DNA from: an uncultured Selenomonas sp. | Lineage (GTDB): Bacteria; Bacillota; Negativicutes; Selenomonadales; Selenomonadaceae | Assembly: GCA_902766095.1 (NCBI GenBank) | Contig: CACXCN010000077.1 | Span: 1-36,835 of the forward strand | DNA: 36,835 nucleotides | Reading direction: 5' to 3' | Part shown: one piece after another, positions 9,607-18,637 of the stretch | Numbering within the stretch: position 1 is the stretch's first letter | Layout of the letters: every line of letters begins with the position of its first letter | Program-made: the position numbers and the translations under genes | Notes under the pieces: generated by a model | Told to the model about the DNA's origin: nothing | The model's database searches: none | Seen by the model: the letters and a program-made list of their open reading frames with translations, nothing else

Positions 9607-10513
9607 GTTCAATATAGCAGGCCATCGCAAGATATGGTTTCTGATCTCAGCTCTCGTCATCATACCGGGCATCATTTGCATGTTCGTGAAGGGCTTCAAT
9701 TTCGGTATCGACTTCACCGGTGGTACCATCATCGACCTCAAATTCGCAGAGCCGGTGACCATTGTCGAGGTGCGCAGCAGTCTGGCTCGCTACGACCTCG
9801 ATGGCAGTACGATCCAGCTCTCGGGTGAGACATCGGGTGTGTCGTCCTCGAATGATGTCATGATCCGCACGGTCGACCTCGAGGAAGACAAGCGTAAAGA
9901 AGTCATGGCTTCACTCAAGGAGGATGTCGGTGACTACACCGTACTGCGTGAGGAGAAGGTCGGTGCCACCATCGGCGGCGAGCTCATAACTAATGCGGTC
10001 ATGGCGCTCGTCATATCCTGGGCCCTCATCATACTCTATGTAGCTTATCGCTTTGAGTGGCGTTTCGGCGTTGCTGCCGTGGCTGCCCTGATACACGATA
10101 TACTTGTAGTCCTGGCGGTATTCTCATTGACCCAGCGCCAGATCGATTCCTCGTTCATCGCGGCTCTGCTGACCATCGTCGGCTACTCGATCAACGATAC
10201 CATCGTCATATTCGACCGTATCCGCGAGAACATGAAGCTGCATTTCCGTCGCGGGGGAGATATTGACAGGCTCGTCAATACGTCGGTCTACCAGACGCTG
10301 ACCCGTTCGTTGTACACGGTGTTCACAGTCTTGTTCACGACGTTTGCACTTTACTTCTTCGGCGGCGAGACGACGAAGGATTTCGCGTTCGCTCTGCTGA
10401 TTGGTTTCGGCAGCGGCTGCTATTCGTCGATATTCATCGCGAGCCCGCTCTGGATCATCATGCGCAATCATACCGAGAAGAAACATCATACCAAGGTTGC
10501 GACGGCAGAATAA
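9599..10513 (+). CDS. secF: Protein translocase subunit SecF
   Basis: The 304-residue partner of SecD has a first membrane helix at about 14-33, then the family signature FNFGIDFTGGTIIDLKFAEP. A short periplasmic domain follows, then five helices with the VGYSINDTIVIFDRIRENMK motif typical of SecF helix 4. The ATG is inside the last codons of secD with AAGGAGG upstream, so translation is coupled. A strong terminator follows about 40 bases after the stop. Confidence 0.95.
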   Translation: MPKFNIAGHRKIWFLISALVIIPGIICMFVKGFNFGIDFTGGTIIDLKFAEPVTIVEVRSSLARYDLDGSTIQLSGETSGVSSSNDVMIRTVDLEEDKRKEVMASLKEDVGDYTVLREEKVGATIGGELITNAVMALVISWALIILYVAYRFEWRFGVAAVAALIHDILVVLAVFSLTQRQIDSSFIAALLTIVGYSINDTIVIFDRIRENMKLHFRRGGDIDRLVNTSVYQTLTRSLYTVFTVLFTTFALYFFGGETTKDFAFALLIGFGSGCYSSIFIASPLWIIMRNHTEKKHHTKVATAE

Positions 10514-10550
10514 AAATAGTACGGGCTAGGATATATTAATAGGATATATT

Positions 10551-10592
10551 AAAAGGCTGCGAAAAATGTCATGGCATTTTTCGCAGCCTTTT
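10551..10592 (+). terminator. Strong rho-independent terminator after secF
   Basis: A perfect 18-bp stem (10551-10568 with 10575-10592) has a 6-base loop. The stem begins AAAA and ends TTTT, so it could act on both strands. It ends the tgt-secF transcription unit. From here to 10830 I see no gene and no other structure. Confidence 0.9.
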
Positions 10593-10830
10593 CGCCTTTA
10601 TTTATATTTGATTTGTACTTAGGGCGATTGATTTTTGCGCGATACAAGAATGGAAAGCGAGCTTTGTGTGTTTGGAATGCATATAAATATGCTGTTGAGA
10701 AACTTTCCGCTCCGTCAGCTTCAGATAATATGTAATTAAGTAAATGCACGAATACTCGGATATCCTTTCTGCACAGCGGGTCGCATATGATCAGAGCATC
10801 TTCTGACTGTTTGAGTATGTACGTGTCTGA

Positions 10831-10859
10831 TGGACAAAAGTATTAGTTTTATTTAGAAT
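10831..10859 (+). promoter_or_regulatory. Putative promoter of the dcuC-peptidase pair
   Basis: TGGACA at 10831-10836 and TAGAAT at 10854-10859 are 17 bases apart. The -35 continues as TGGACAAAAG, almost identical to the -35 regions at 24989 and 33952. A further TATAAT at 10893-10898 lacks a good -35. Confidence 0.6.
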
Positions 10860-10947
10860 TGAATAGGTATGGCATAAACCTGATTTATCATATATAATAT
10901 ATAGAGTGATATTTATATTATTTATGATTATTTAGGGAGGTTCAAGA

Positions 10948-12219
10948 ATGGTTATCGCAGGTGTCATAGTAGTGGTGCTGGCTTTCGTAGCCATTGTCAA
11001 GAAGTATGAAGCCCGATTGGTGCTTTTCCTGGCAGGTGTCTTGATGTGTTTCATCGGTGGATTGCCGAATGATGTCATAAAGGCTCTGACCAAGGCTATG
11101 ACGAACAATTCACTCGTGCCGACGATCTGTACGGTCATGGGCTTCTCGTACGTCATGAAGCTCACGGAATGCGACAAGCACCTCGTGAACTCGATATCGG
11201 GGCTGCTGCGGCGGGGGCGTGTCGTGCTCGTGCCGATTGCTTTTTTCCTGACCTGGTGGATCAGTCTGGCCATTCCGTCAGCCTCAGGGTGCTCGGCGGC
11301 CGTCGGCTCGATCCTCATACCGACGCTGATTGCCGCGGGCGTGCATCCGGCTATGGCTGGTGCTGTCGTGCTCGCAGGTACCTGGGGCAGTGCAATCAGT
11401 CCGGGCAATGCTCACAACCCGTTCGTGGCGGATCTCGCGGGTACGGACATGATGACGGTCGTCCTGAATGAGACGCCGGCTTCGGTCATCGCCTCAGTGA
11501 CCTGCGTCATCGCCATGACGATCATCGCTGTCGTGTTCCATGAGGGTGCTGATGAGAACCGTCGCGTGGCTTATCTGGCCGAACAAGGGGAATCCGTCGT
11601 AGCAGCGAGGGAGTTCCATGTCAATCCGCTGCGGGCCATCGTACCACTTGTTCCGCTCGTACTGCTCGTTCTCGGCTCGAAGCAGGTCGCTGTGCTGCCG
11701 GAGGTCAGTGTGCCGGCCTCGATGATCATCGGCGTCGTGCTGGGCTTCCTCGTGACATTCCAGGATGCCCAGGAGATATGCCGCCGGTTCTTCCGCGGCA
11801 TGGGCGATGCCTATGCTGATGTCATCGGCCTCATCGTCTGCGCGACGATATTCACGACTGGTATGACGGCCATCGGACTGACGGGGGCGCTGACTGATCT
11901 CATGAAGAATTCGGATACGATGGCGGCCGCGGCCGGCACGTTCGGTCCGTTCTTCATCGCCGTGATATCGGGCTCGGGCGATGCGGCAGCGTTTGCATTC
12001 AATGGGGCAATCACGCCGTTCGCTGAGCAGTTCGGCATGAGCATCATGGATCTGGGCTCGCTGGCACAGATCGCTGGTGCCATGGGACGCTCGATGAGTC
12101 CGGTCGCTGGTGCGGCCATCATCTGTGCTGGTCTGGCACACGTCAATCCGATCGAGCTGGCGAAGCGCAATGCGGTACCCTGCCTCGTAGCAGCGATAAC
12201 GCTGATGATATTGCTCTGA
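10948..12219 (+). CDS. dcuC: DcuC-family anaerobic C4-dicarboxylate transporter
   Basis: The 423-residue inner-membrane protein has about 11-12 hydrophobic helices. The DcuC family pattern is clear in both halves: AIPSASGCSAAVGSILIPTL and AISPGNAHNPFVADL in the first. The second has FRGMGDAYADVIGLIVCATIF followed by the closing GRSMSPVAGAAIICAGLAHV and NPIELAKRNAVPCLV. DcuC proteins export succinate or exchange C4-dicarboxylates during fermentation or fumarate respiration. This copy is about 40 residues shorter than the E. coli protein. Actual substrate is inferred; another organic or amino acid is possible given the peptidase next to it. GGGAGG lies 9-10 bases before the ATG. Confidence 0.82.
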   Translation: MVIAGVIVVVLAFVAIVKKYEARLVLFLAGVLMCFIGGLPNDVIKALTKAMTNNSLVPTICTVMGFSYVMKLTECDKHLVNSISGLLRRGRVVLVPIAFFLTWWISLAIPSASGCSAAVGSILIPTLIAAGVHPAMAGAVVLAGTWGSAISPGNAHNPFVADLAGTDMMTVVLNETPASVIASVTCVIAMTIIAVVFHEGADENRRVAYLAEQGESVVAAREFHVNPLRAIVPLVPLVLLVLGSKQVAVLPEVSVPASMIIGVVLGFLVTFQDAQEICRRFFRGMGDAYADVIGLIVCATIFTTGMTAIGLTGALTDLMKNSDTMAAAAGTFGPFFIAVISGSGDAAAFAFNGAITPFAEQFGMSIMDLGSLAQIAGAMGRSMSPVAGAAIICAGLAHVNPIELAKRNAVPCLVAAITLMILL

Positions 12220-12241
12220 TTGTCATGGGAGGCTATGAATC

Positions 12242-13381
12242 ATGATGGATTGCGAGATCAATGAAAAGAGATTGCTCGATGATTTCTGTGCGCTCGTAGC
12301 GGTGCGCTGCTCGACGCATGATGAGCGCGAGATAGCAGATATACTGACGAGCCGTCTGCAGGCGCTCGGAGCTCAGGTGCATGAGGATGGCGCTGGTGCG
12401 GAGCTCGGTGGCAATGCCGGCAACCTCGTGGCGGATTTCCCGGGGACAGTGACGGGGGCGCCGACAATCATGCTGACGGCACATATGGACTGCGTCGAGC
12501 CCTGTGCAGGTATCCATCCGATCATCGAGAACGGCCTCATCCATACGGATGGTACGACGATTCTCGGTGGCGATGACAAGGCCGGTGTGGCGGCAATCCT
12601 CGAAGCTCTGCGTCAGATCAAGGAGCGTCAGCTGCCGCATGGTCCGCTGCAGGTGGTCTTCACGATATCGGAGGAGGGCGGTGTGCATGGCTCGCAGCAC
12701 CTCGACCAGAGTCTGCTTCATGTGGATTACGGCTATACCTTTGATACGCATGGCCACCCCGGCCTCATGAGCTATGCGGCACCGGGCAAGAATCAGATCA
12801 TCATCCATATCAAAGGCCGGGCGGCCCATGCCGGTCAGTGCCCCGAGAAAGGGTGCAATGCCATCATCGCAGCCGGCAAGCTGCTGGCGGATGCGCCGCA
12901 GGGGCGGATCGATGCGGAGACGACCTGTAATGCCGGCCTGATTACGGGCGGTTCGGCGACGAACGTGGTCGCGGACAGCTGCACATTGCGCTATGAGGCG
13001 CGCAGCCGCGATGCGGCCAAGCTCAAAAAGCTTACCCAGTCGATCGTCGACCATTTCGAGCAGGGAGCGGCGGCGACGGGCTGCACGGTGACGACCGAGG
13101 TCGCACCGGACTATGAGCCCTATCGCATCGCCCAGGATTCGCCGGCCATAAAGCTCGCAACACGTGCCTGCCAGGAGGTGGGGCTGACGGCTCGTCTGGA
13201 GGAATCCGGCGGCGGTTCAGATGCCAGTCACTTCAATGAGTACGGCGTACCGACCGTTGTCATGGGCGTGGGCATGACGAATGCCCATACGACGGAGGAA
13301 CAGCTGCTCGAGCAGGATCTCTATGATGCGGCTCGTCTGGCCCTGGGGCTGATCCTGACGGCCGGCAACGCTAAGAAATAA
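12242..13381 (+). CDS. M20-family metallopeptidase, peptidase T-like
   Basis: The 379-residue cytosolic hydrolase belongs to the dizinc M20/M28 group closest to the peptidase-T-like (YqjE) proteins. Metal and catalytic residues are visible in order: H81-x-D83 in TAHMDCVEP, the bridging Asp in LGGDDKAG (about 114), the catalytic Glu pair in ISEEGG (about 144), Asp in FDTHG (about 169) and the final His in TNAHTTEE (about 350). The dimerisation (lid) domain, starting near IHIKGRAAHAG, lies between. It likely cleaves small peptides. It follows dcuC by 22 bases with GGAGG at 12228-12232, so the two form an operon. The pairing suggests use of an imported peptide or amino-acid derivative, which is inference. 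Confidence 0.85.
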   Translation: MMDCEINEKRLLDDFCALVAVRCSTHDEREIADILTSRLQALGAQVHEDGAGAELGGNAGNLVADFPGTVTGAPTIMLTAHMDCVEPCAGIHPIIENGLIHTDGTTILGGDDKAGVAAILEALRQIKERQLPHGPLQVVFTISEEGGVHGSQHLDQSLLHVDYGYTFDTHGHPGLMSYAAPGKNQIIIHIKGRAAHAGQCPEKGCNAIIAAGKLLADAPQGRIDAETTCNAGLITGGSATNVVADSCTLRYEARSRDAAKLKKLTQSIVDHFEQGAAATGCTVTTEVAPDYEPYRIAQDSPAIKLATRACQEVGLTARLEESGGGSDASHFNEYGVPTVVMGVGMTNAHTTEEQLLEQDLYDAARLALGLILTAGNAKK

Positions 13382-13424
13382 AGTGAGACTCATCGGTCTC
13401 GTAACAAAATAGTATATTGGCCTA

Positions 13425-13492
13425 AGCACACAGTACCGCGGCAGGCATGGTTCCTTCATTGCGGAATCATGCCTGTCGCTGCTTTATCATTA
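13425..13492. repeat. Short hairpin repeat related to the window-end elements
   Basis: A 17-bp stem (13438-13454 with 13463-13479, two G-T pairs) has an 8-base loop. Its left arm and loop (accgcggcaggcatggttcc then ttcattgc) match 36683-36710. Its right arm (ggaatcatgcctgtcgctgc) matches 76-95. Similarity continues a few bases past the arms on both sides (taagca on the left, tatcat on the right). It is thus a short copy lacking the roughly 150-bp interior of the long element. It lies in the gap between the peptidase gene and recJ. Confidence 0.75.
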
Positions 13493-13512
13493 TAGTCGCT
13501 GGCAAAGATGAG

Positions 13513-13555
13513 GAGTTGCGATAAAATGAGAAATCATTTTGTTGCAGCTCTTTTT
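13513..13555 (+). terminator. Rho-independent terminator after the dcuC-peptidase unit
   Basis: A 17-bp stem with a few wobble pairs (13513-13529 with 13534-13550) has a GAAA tetraloop and five T. The remaining 13556-13686 is AT-rich with two TATAAT-like boxes (13606, 13644) that lack convincing -35 partners. Confidence 0.85.
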
Positions 13556-13686
13556 GTATGCCATTATTTTCGTCTGCCTGTGGCAAAAAAATTGAACAAT
13601 GGCGTTATAATTAAAAGGTATTTTCTTTTTCAATACAGAACTGTATAATGGTAGGTATGACTGATGTAAATATCGTGTATGTTAAG

Positions 13687-13715
13687 TGAACAGCTGTACA
13701 CAAGCTGATTATGAT
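13687..13715 (+). promoter_or_regulatory. Possible recJ promoter
   Basis: TGAACA at 13687-13692 and TATGAT at 13710-13715 are 17 bases apart, about 45 bases before recJ. It is a moderate match only. Confidence 0.4.
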
Positions 13716-13760
13716 AAACTGGCAGCCGCAGGGCTGGCCGGGATAAGGATTTGATGGATT

Positions 13761-15794
13761 ATGGTGAAGCGATGGAAGCTGGCGGATGATGAGGTGCCGG
13801 CAGTTGCGCTGGCAAAGCTGGCAGCGGCCTGTGATATACCGGTGCTGCTGGCCCGCATATTATGGCATAGAGGGCTGCACGATGCAGCGGCGGTGCAGTC
13901 GTTCCTGCATCCTGAGGAATATGAGACGGCCGCCCCTCTGGTGATGAAGGATATGCCGCAGGCGGTGCAGCGCGTGGCGCAGGCGATAGAGGGAAAAGAG
14001 AATATCGTCGTCTACGGTGACTACGATGCAGACGGCATGACAGCGACGACGCTGCTCGTGCGCAATATCAGGGAGCTCGGTGGCCATGTCAGCTACTATA
14101 TACCCGTGCGGGCCCGGGAGGGATATGGATTCAATCGGGCGGCATTGCACCGGATTGCCGATGAGGGGGCCGATCTCCTGATTTCAGTGGATTGCGGCAT
14201 CGCTTCCGTGCAGGATGTAGCTGAGCTCAGGGAATATGCGCCGGGGATCGATGTCGTCATCACGGATCATCATCTGCCGGGAGCAGAACTGCCGCCGGCA
14301 CTGGCCGTCGTGGACCCGCATCGTGAGGACTGCCCCTATCCGGACAAGGATCTGGCCGGAGTCGGCGTAGCGCTGAAGCTGGCCCGGGCCCTGTGGCAGC
14401 GTCTGCGTCCGGAGCAGGCCGCTGCCCGTGATGATGCAGCATCGATCGAGCTGGCGACCATCGGCACCGTGGCTGATATCGTCCCGCTATTGGGGGAGAA
14501 TCGTACGATCGTGAAGGCCGGACTGGAGCTCATAGCCCAGCGGCCGATTCCCGGTATCGCTGCGCTGCTCGAGGTCGCAGATATCAGGACGGATAGGAGC
14601 CTGAACGCTGGTACCATAGGGTTCCAGCTGGCGCCGCGTCTCAATGCTGCCGGGCGTCTTGCCGATGCGCGGCTGGGCGTCGAGATGCTGCTGGCCGATG
14701 ACATGAATCAGGCCCGGGTGAAGGCGAAGCAGCTGGATGCACTCAATCGCGAGCGTCAGGATATGGAGCAGCAGATGGCTGAGCTGGCAGAGCGCAAGCT
14801 GACTGAGCAGGGCGACCCTCGCCAGCTCCCGGCCATAGTGACGGCAGGAGCTGGCTGGAATCCCGGTGTCATCGGTCTGACGGCATCTTTTTTCCAGGAA
14901 AAATACTATCGCCCGTCCATCGTGTTCACGATATTGCCCGACGGGACGTATAAAGGCTCCTGCCGCAGCATACCCGGACTTCATATGTATGAGGCCTTAG
15001 AGGCTTGCAGCGAGCATATCATCCAGTTCGGCGGCCATGCGATGGCTGCAGGACTGACGGTCGCTGGCGATGAGTATGAGGCGTTCAAGCAGTCGTTCGA
15101 GGATTATGTGGCGGCGACGCTATCGCCGGAAGATTTCATTCCCGGGATCAACATAGAGGCGGAAGTAAATCCGCAGCGCCTCTCGCTGGAGCTCGTGGAA
15201 AAACTGAATCTGCTCGAGCCCTTCGGCATGGGCAACCCGAAGCCGCTGCTCGGCTGGCGGGCGGTGAAGGGCCACGATGCGATCAGTATCGGCAAGAACC
15301 GCAACCATTTGAAATTCCGTCTGGGACAGGATAAGCAGCAGCTCGATGCCCTGTGGTGGTCGCATGCGGAGCTGGCCGGCGTCGTCAATAATGAAGAGGT
15401 CGACATCGTCTACGCGCCCTCGATCAATGAGTATGCCGGCCGGCGCAATCTGCAGTGCATGATCGAGGATATCGCCCCGGCCGCCAGCGAGCAGCAGCCG
15501 CCGAGCGATGAAACGCTGCGGGCGGTATACCGCTATCTGTATGGCATACAGCAGCGTGAGGGGCGCGTGCCATTTACGCGGGCAGAGCTGGCTGTGGGCT
15601 ATTCCCGACAATGGGGGCATATTTCCCTTTATACATTGTCTCTGGCGCTGGATGTATTCAGCGAGCTCGGATTGTTGAATGAGCGTCAGGACCGGGAGGG
15701 CAGGAATGAGTTTTTCCTGCCGAAGCCATCCCAGAAACAGAATCTGCATGATTCGCCTACGTATCGCTCCATGAGGGGGAAAAATGATGAATGA
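13761..15794 (+). CDS. recJ: Single-stranded-DNA-specific exonuclease RecJ
   Basis: The 677-residue 5'-3' ssDNA exonuclease acts in recombination and mismatch or base-excision repair. The DHH phosphoesterase motifs are visible: VYGDYDADGMTATTLL near residues 85-100, the DCGIAS strand near 150 and VVITDHHLPG near 162-171. The DHHA1 domain carries the NAAGR-like segment LAPRLNAAGRLADA near 291-304 and the glycine motif FGGHAMAAGL near 425-434. An OB domain follows, and the extra C-terminal 100 residues are as in longer Firmicute RecJ. The 3' end overlaps rel by 11 bases. Confidence 0.95.
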   Translation: MVKRWKLADDEVPAVALAKLAAACDIPVLLARILWHRGLHDAAAVQSFLHPEEYETAAPLVMKDMPQAVQRVAQAIEGKENIVVYGDYDADGMTATTLLVRNIRELGGHVSYYIPVRAREGYGFNRAALHRIADEGADLLISVDCGIASVQDVAELREYAPGIDVVITDHHLPGAELPPALAVVDPHREDCPYPDKDLAGVGVALKLARALWQRLRPEQAAARDDAASIELATIGTVADIVPLLGENRTIVKAGLELIAQRPIPGIAALLEVADIRTDRSLNAGTIGFQLAPRLNAAGRLADARLGVEMLLADDMNQARVKAKQLDALNRERQDMEQQMAELAERKLTEQGDPRQLPAIVTAGAGWNPGVIGLTASFFQEKYYRPSIVFTILPDGTYKGSCRSIPGLHMYEALEACSEHIIQFGGHAMAAGLTVAGDEYEAFKQSFEDYVAATLSPEDFIPGINIEAEVNPQRLSLELVEKLNLLEPFGMGNPKPLLGWRAVKGHDAISIGKNRNHLKFRLGQDKQQLDALWWSHAELAGVVNNEEVDIVYAPSINEYAGRRNLQCMIEDIAPAASEQQPPSDETLRAVYRYLYGIQQREGRVPFTRAELAVGYSRQWGHISLYTLSLALDVFSELGLLNERQDREGRNEFFLPKPSQKQNLHDSPTYRSMRGKNDE

Positions 15795-18000
15795 CAAGGA
15801 CAGAGAACCTGTTACCATAGATACCATAGTGAATGCAGTGAAGTCATACCAGCCCCATGCCGATATCAGACTCATACAGCGGGCTTATGAGGTCGCAGAA
15901 AAGGCGCACAAGGATCAGAAGCGCGTTTCCGGTGAAGCCTATATCATCCATCCGCTGCATGTCGCTGAGATACTGACAGAGCTCCATATGGATGAGCCTA
16001 CGATCGCGGCGGCACTGCTGCATGATGTGGTCGAGGATACGACGTACACCGGCGAGCAGATGAAGGAGCTGTTCGGCGAGGAGGTCGCCATGCTCATCGA
16101 TGGCGTGACGAAGCTCGGCCGCATCAAGTACAAGTCGAAGGAAGAGGTGCAGCTCGAGAACTATCGCAAGATGTTCCTGGCCATGGCCAAAGACATCCGC
16201 GTCATCATGATCAAGCTGGCGGACCGTCTGCACAACATGCGCACACTCAAGTACATGCGCGCGGACAAGCAGCAGCGCATCGCGCGAGAGACGATAGAGA
16301 TCTATGCGCCGCTGGCCAACCGGCTCGGCATCTCGAATATCAAGTGGGAGCTCGAGGACCTGTGCCTGCGCTATCTCGAGCCGGAGACGTATTATGACCT
16401 CGTCGAGAATGTGAAGCAGAAGCGCAAAGAACGCCAGGCCTTCATCGACGAGGGCATCGAGCAGATAAGGAAGAAGCTCGACGAGGCACATATCAAAGCA
16501 GAGATCAATGGCCGGGCCAAGCATTTTTACAGCATATACCGCAAGATGAAGCGGGATAACAAGTCGCTGTCGGAAATCTACGACCTGTCGGCGATCCGCG
16601 TGCTCGTCGATACAGTCCAGGACTGCTATGGCGTGCTCGGTGTCATTCACGCTATGTGGAAACCGATACCAGGCCGGTTCAAGGACTATATCGCCATGCC
16701 GAAGTCAAACGGCTATCAGTCCCTGCATACGACCGTCATGACGCGCGGCTATCCGCTCGAGATACAGATCCGTACGTTTGCCATGCATCGCGTGTCGGAG
16801 TATGGTGTCGCGGCGCACTGGAAGTACAAGGAAGCCGGCAAAGGGGCTACGGCTACGAGTGCGATGGACCAGAAGCTGTCATGGCTGCGTCAGATGGTCA
16901 ATCTGCAGCATGATTTCAGCGATCCTAAGGAATATTTCGAGGCCCTGAAGGTCGATATATTCTCCGATGAGGTGTTCGTATTCACGCCGCGCGGCGATGT
17001 CATAGACCTGCCGAAGGGCTCCATACCAATCGATTTCGCCTATCGCATCCATACGGAGATCGGCCATCACTGCGTGGGCGCCAAGGTCAACGGCAAGATG
17101 GTGCCGCTCGAATACAAGCTCAAGAACGGTGACATCGTCTCGGTCATAACGAACAAGGCCAACAACGGTCCGAGCCGCGACTGGCTGAATATCGTGGCCT
17201 CGTCGGATACGCGCAGCAAGATCCGCTCGTGGTTCAAGAAGGAAAAGCGCGAGGACAATATCGAGCGCGGCCGTGACCTCATAAAGGAAGAACTCAAGCA
17301 CCTCGGCTATGCGCCGCGGGAGCTCATGAGCGATGAACGCATGGGTGAGCTGGCGGCCAAGCTCAATATCCCGAGCGTCGATGATCTGCTGGCACGGCTG
17401 GGCTATGGCGGAATCGCTCTGCCCGGCATCGTGCAGAAGCTCATAGAGATCCATAAGAAGTCGCTCAAGCAGAGTACGCCGCCCGATGTGTCGAAAATGC
17501 TGTCGGAGCTCAAGCCGCATACCGGCAATGCGAAGAAATCGAGTCACGGCGTGCTCGTCGAGGGCGAGAGCGGCCTGCTGGTACGGCTGGCCAAATGCTG
17601 CAATCCGATACCGGGCGACCCCATCACCGGCTATATCACCCGTGGACGCGGGGTCTCGGTGCATCGCTCGGACTGCCCGAACGTGCTGAAGGACACCGAT
17701 TACTCGCGCATGATTGAGGTCAGCTGGGATGTCGGTCTGGATAAGGAATACACCGTCGAGCTCGAGATCGTCTGCAACGACAAGAGCGGCATGCTGACGA
17801 GCATCCTCGCCATCCCGTCGGAGATGAAGATCAACATCCGCAATATCAATGCGAGCCCGAACCGCAACAACAAGACATCGACGGTCCATCTCGGCCTCGA
17901 TGTGAAGAATGCCTCGCAGGTAGCTCAGATCATGACGAAACTGCGCCGGCTGAAGGACGTCTTCAGCGTGACGCGCCGCGTAGGCGGGTCGCAGAATTGA
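15784..18000 (+). CDS. rel: Bifunctional (p)ppGpp synthetase/hydrolase RelA/SpoT (Rel)
   Basis: The 738-residue stringent-response enzyme makes and degrades (p)ppGpp. The hydrolase HD domain is intact, with KRVSGEAYIIHPLHVAEIL and H80-D81-V-V-E-D in the ALLHDVVEDTTY helix, so hydrolysis is expected. The synthetase domain follows (RAKHFYSIYRKMKRDNKSL to YIAMPKSNGYQSLHTTV, about 240-320). Next are a TGS domain (VFVFTPRGDVIDLPKGSIP, about 398-416), a conserved CCNPIPGD zinc-type segment near 602-609 and a C-terminal ACT domain. Length is typical. The start is ATG 15784 with a GAGGGGG just upstream, inside the recJ tail. apt, often found between recJ and rel in Firmicutes, is missing. Confidence 0.96.
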   Translation: MMNDKDREPVTIDTIVNAVKSYQPHADIRLIQRAYEVAEKAHKDQKRVSGEAYIIHPLHVAEILTELHMDEPTIAAALLHDVVEDTTYTGEQMKELFGEEVAMLIDGVTKLGRIKYKSKEEVQLENYRKMFLAMAKDIRVIMIKLADRLHNMRTLKYMRADKQQRIARETIEIYAPLANRLGISNIKWELEDLCLRYLEPETYYDLVENVKQKRKERQAFIDEGIEQIRKKLDEAHIKAEINGRAKHFYSIYRKMKRDNKSLSEIYDLSAIRVLVDTVQDCYGVLGVIHAMWKPIPGRFKDYIAMPKSNGYQSLHTTVMTRGYPLEIQIRTFAMHRVSEYGVAAHWKYKEAGKGATATSAMDQKLSWLRQMVNLQHDFSDPKEYFEALKVDIFSDEVFVFTPRGDVIDLPKGSIPIDFAYRIHTEIGHHCVGAKVNGKMVPLEYKLKNGDIVSVITNKANNGPSRDWLNIVASSDTRSKIRSWFKKEKREDNIERGRDLIKEELKHLGYAPRELMSDERMGELAAKLNIPSVDDLLARLGYGGIALPGIVQKLIEIHKKSLKQSTPPDVSKMLSELKPHTGNAKKSSHGVLVEGESGLLVRLAKCCNPIPGDPITGYITRGRGVSVHRSDCPNVLKDTDYSRMIEVSWDVGLDKEYTVELEIVCNDKSGMLTSILAIPSEMKINIRNINASPNRNNKTSTVHLGLDVKNASQVAQIMTKLRRLKDVFSVTRRVGGSQN

Positions 18001-18017
18001 GCGGGCGGTTCCAGAAT

Positions 18018-18046
18018 TTGAATTTTTATAGAGTGTTTGCTATAAT
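18018..18046 (+). promoter_or_regulatory. Strong extended -10 promoter for the Fur-family gene and hemZ
   Basis: TTGAAT at 18018-18023 and TATAAT at 18041-18046 are 17 bases apart, with TG at 18038-18039 one base before the -10. It lies 112 bases before the regulator gene. I see no clear inverted-repeat Fur box over it. Confidence 0.75.
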
Positions 18047-18157
18047 GGAATGTATTTGAGACAGTTGCAAATCAGATTCCAATTGATATATGGTACGCGA
18101 TGGCTATGAGATGATAAGGAACTGAGCATACAACCCTGATGACAAGGAGGGATATCT

Positions 18158-18637
18158 ATGACCAAAACATTTACAATAGATGATTTGCGGCATAAGCTGC
18201 AAGAGAGACAATATAAGATGACACCCCAGCGCAAAGTGGTGCTGCAGATACTGCTCGAGCATCCCGGTGAGCATCTGAGTGCTGAGGACGTGTACGGATA
18301 CCTGCGCAAGGATGACTCGGAAATCGGCCTGGCGACAGTGTACAGGAGCCTGGAGCTCCTGGCCGAGATCGGCATATTGCAGAAAATCGAGTTCGGGGAT
18401 GGCTGCAGCCGCTATGAGGTGAACAATACGGATCCGAATTCGCATCATCATCATCACCTCATCTGCCGCAAGTGTGGCAAGGTCATAGAATTCGAGGAAG
18501 ACATGCTCGAGCAGCTTGAAAAAGATATCGAGGAGAAGCAGGGCTTCATCGTCGAGGATCATCAGGTGAAGTTCTACGGCCTGTGCAAGGAATGTGCAGC
18601 TGCCGAAAAGGCAGGTAAGGCGGCAGCAGACAAGTGA
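18158..18637 (+). CDS. Fur-family metal-dependent transcriptional regulator (Fur or PerR type)
   Basis: The 159-residue protein has a winged-helix DNA-binding domain (about 18-85: KMTPQRKVVLQILLEHPGEH, then LATVYRSLELLAEIGI). A dimerisation domain follows with a run of five His (HHHHHLICRKCGKVIEFEED) and two C-x2-C pairs (CRKC near 107 and CKEC near 145) for structural zinc. It is slightly longer than usual because of an Ala/Lys-rich tail. Fur and PerR cannot be told apart from sequence inspection alone. It overlaps hemZ by 4 bases (GTGA), so regulator and haem-pathway enzyme are co-translated. This hints at iron- or peroxide-linked control of haem or porphyrin metabolism. Confidence 0.93.
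   Translation: MTKTFTIDDLRHKLQERQYKMTPQRKVVLQILLEHPGEHLSAEDVYGYLRKDDSEIGLATVYRSLELLAEIGILQKIEFGDGCSRYEVNNTDPNSHHHHHLICRKCGKVIEFEEDMLEQLEKDIEEKQGFIVEDHQVKFYGLCKECAAAEKAGKAAADK

Noticed and set aside
10549-10749. A 66-codon minus-strand open frame after secF
   Set aside because: It runs through the secF terminator stem, has no recognisable domain and its composition matches AT-rich spacer.
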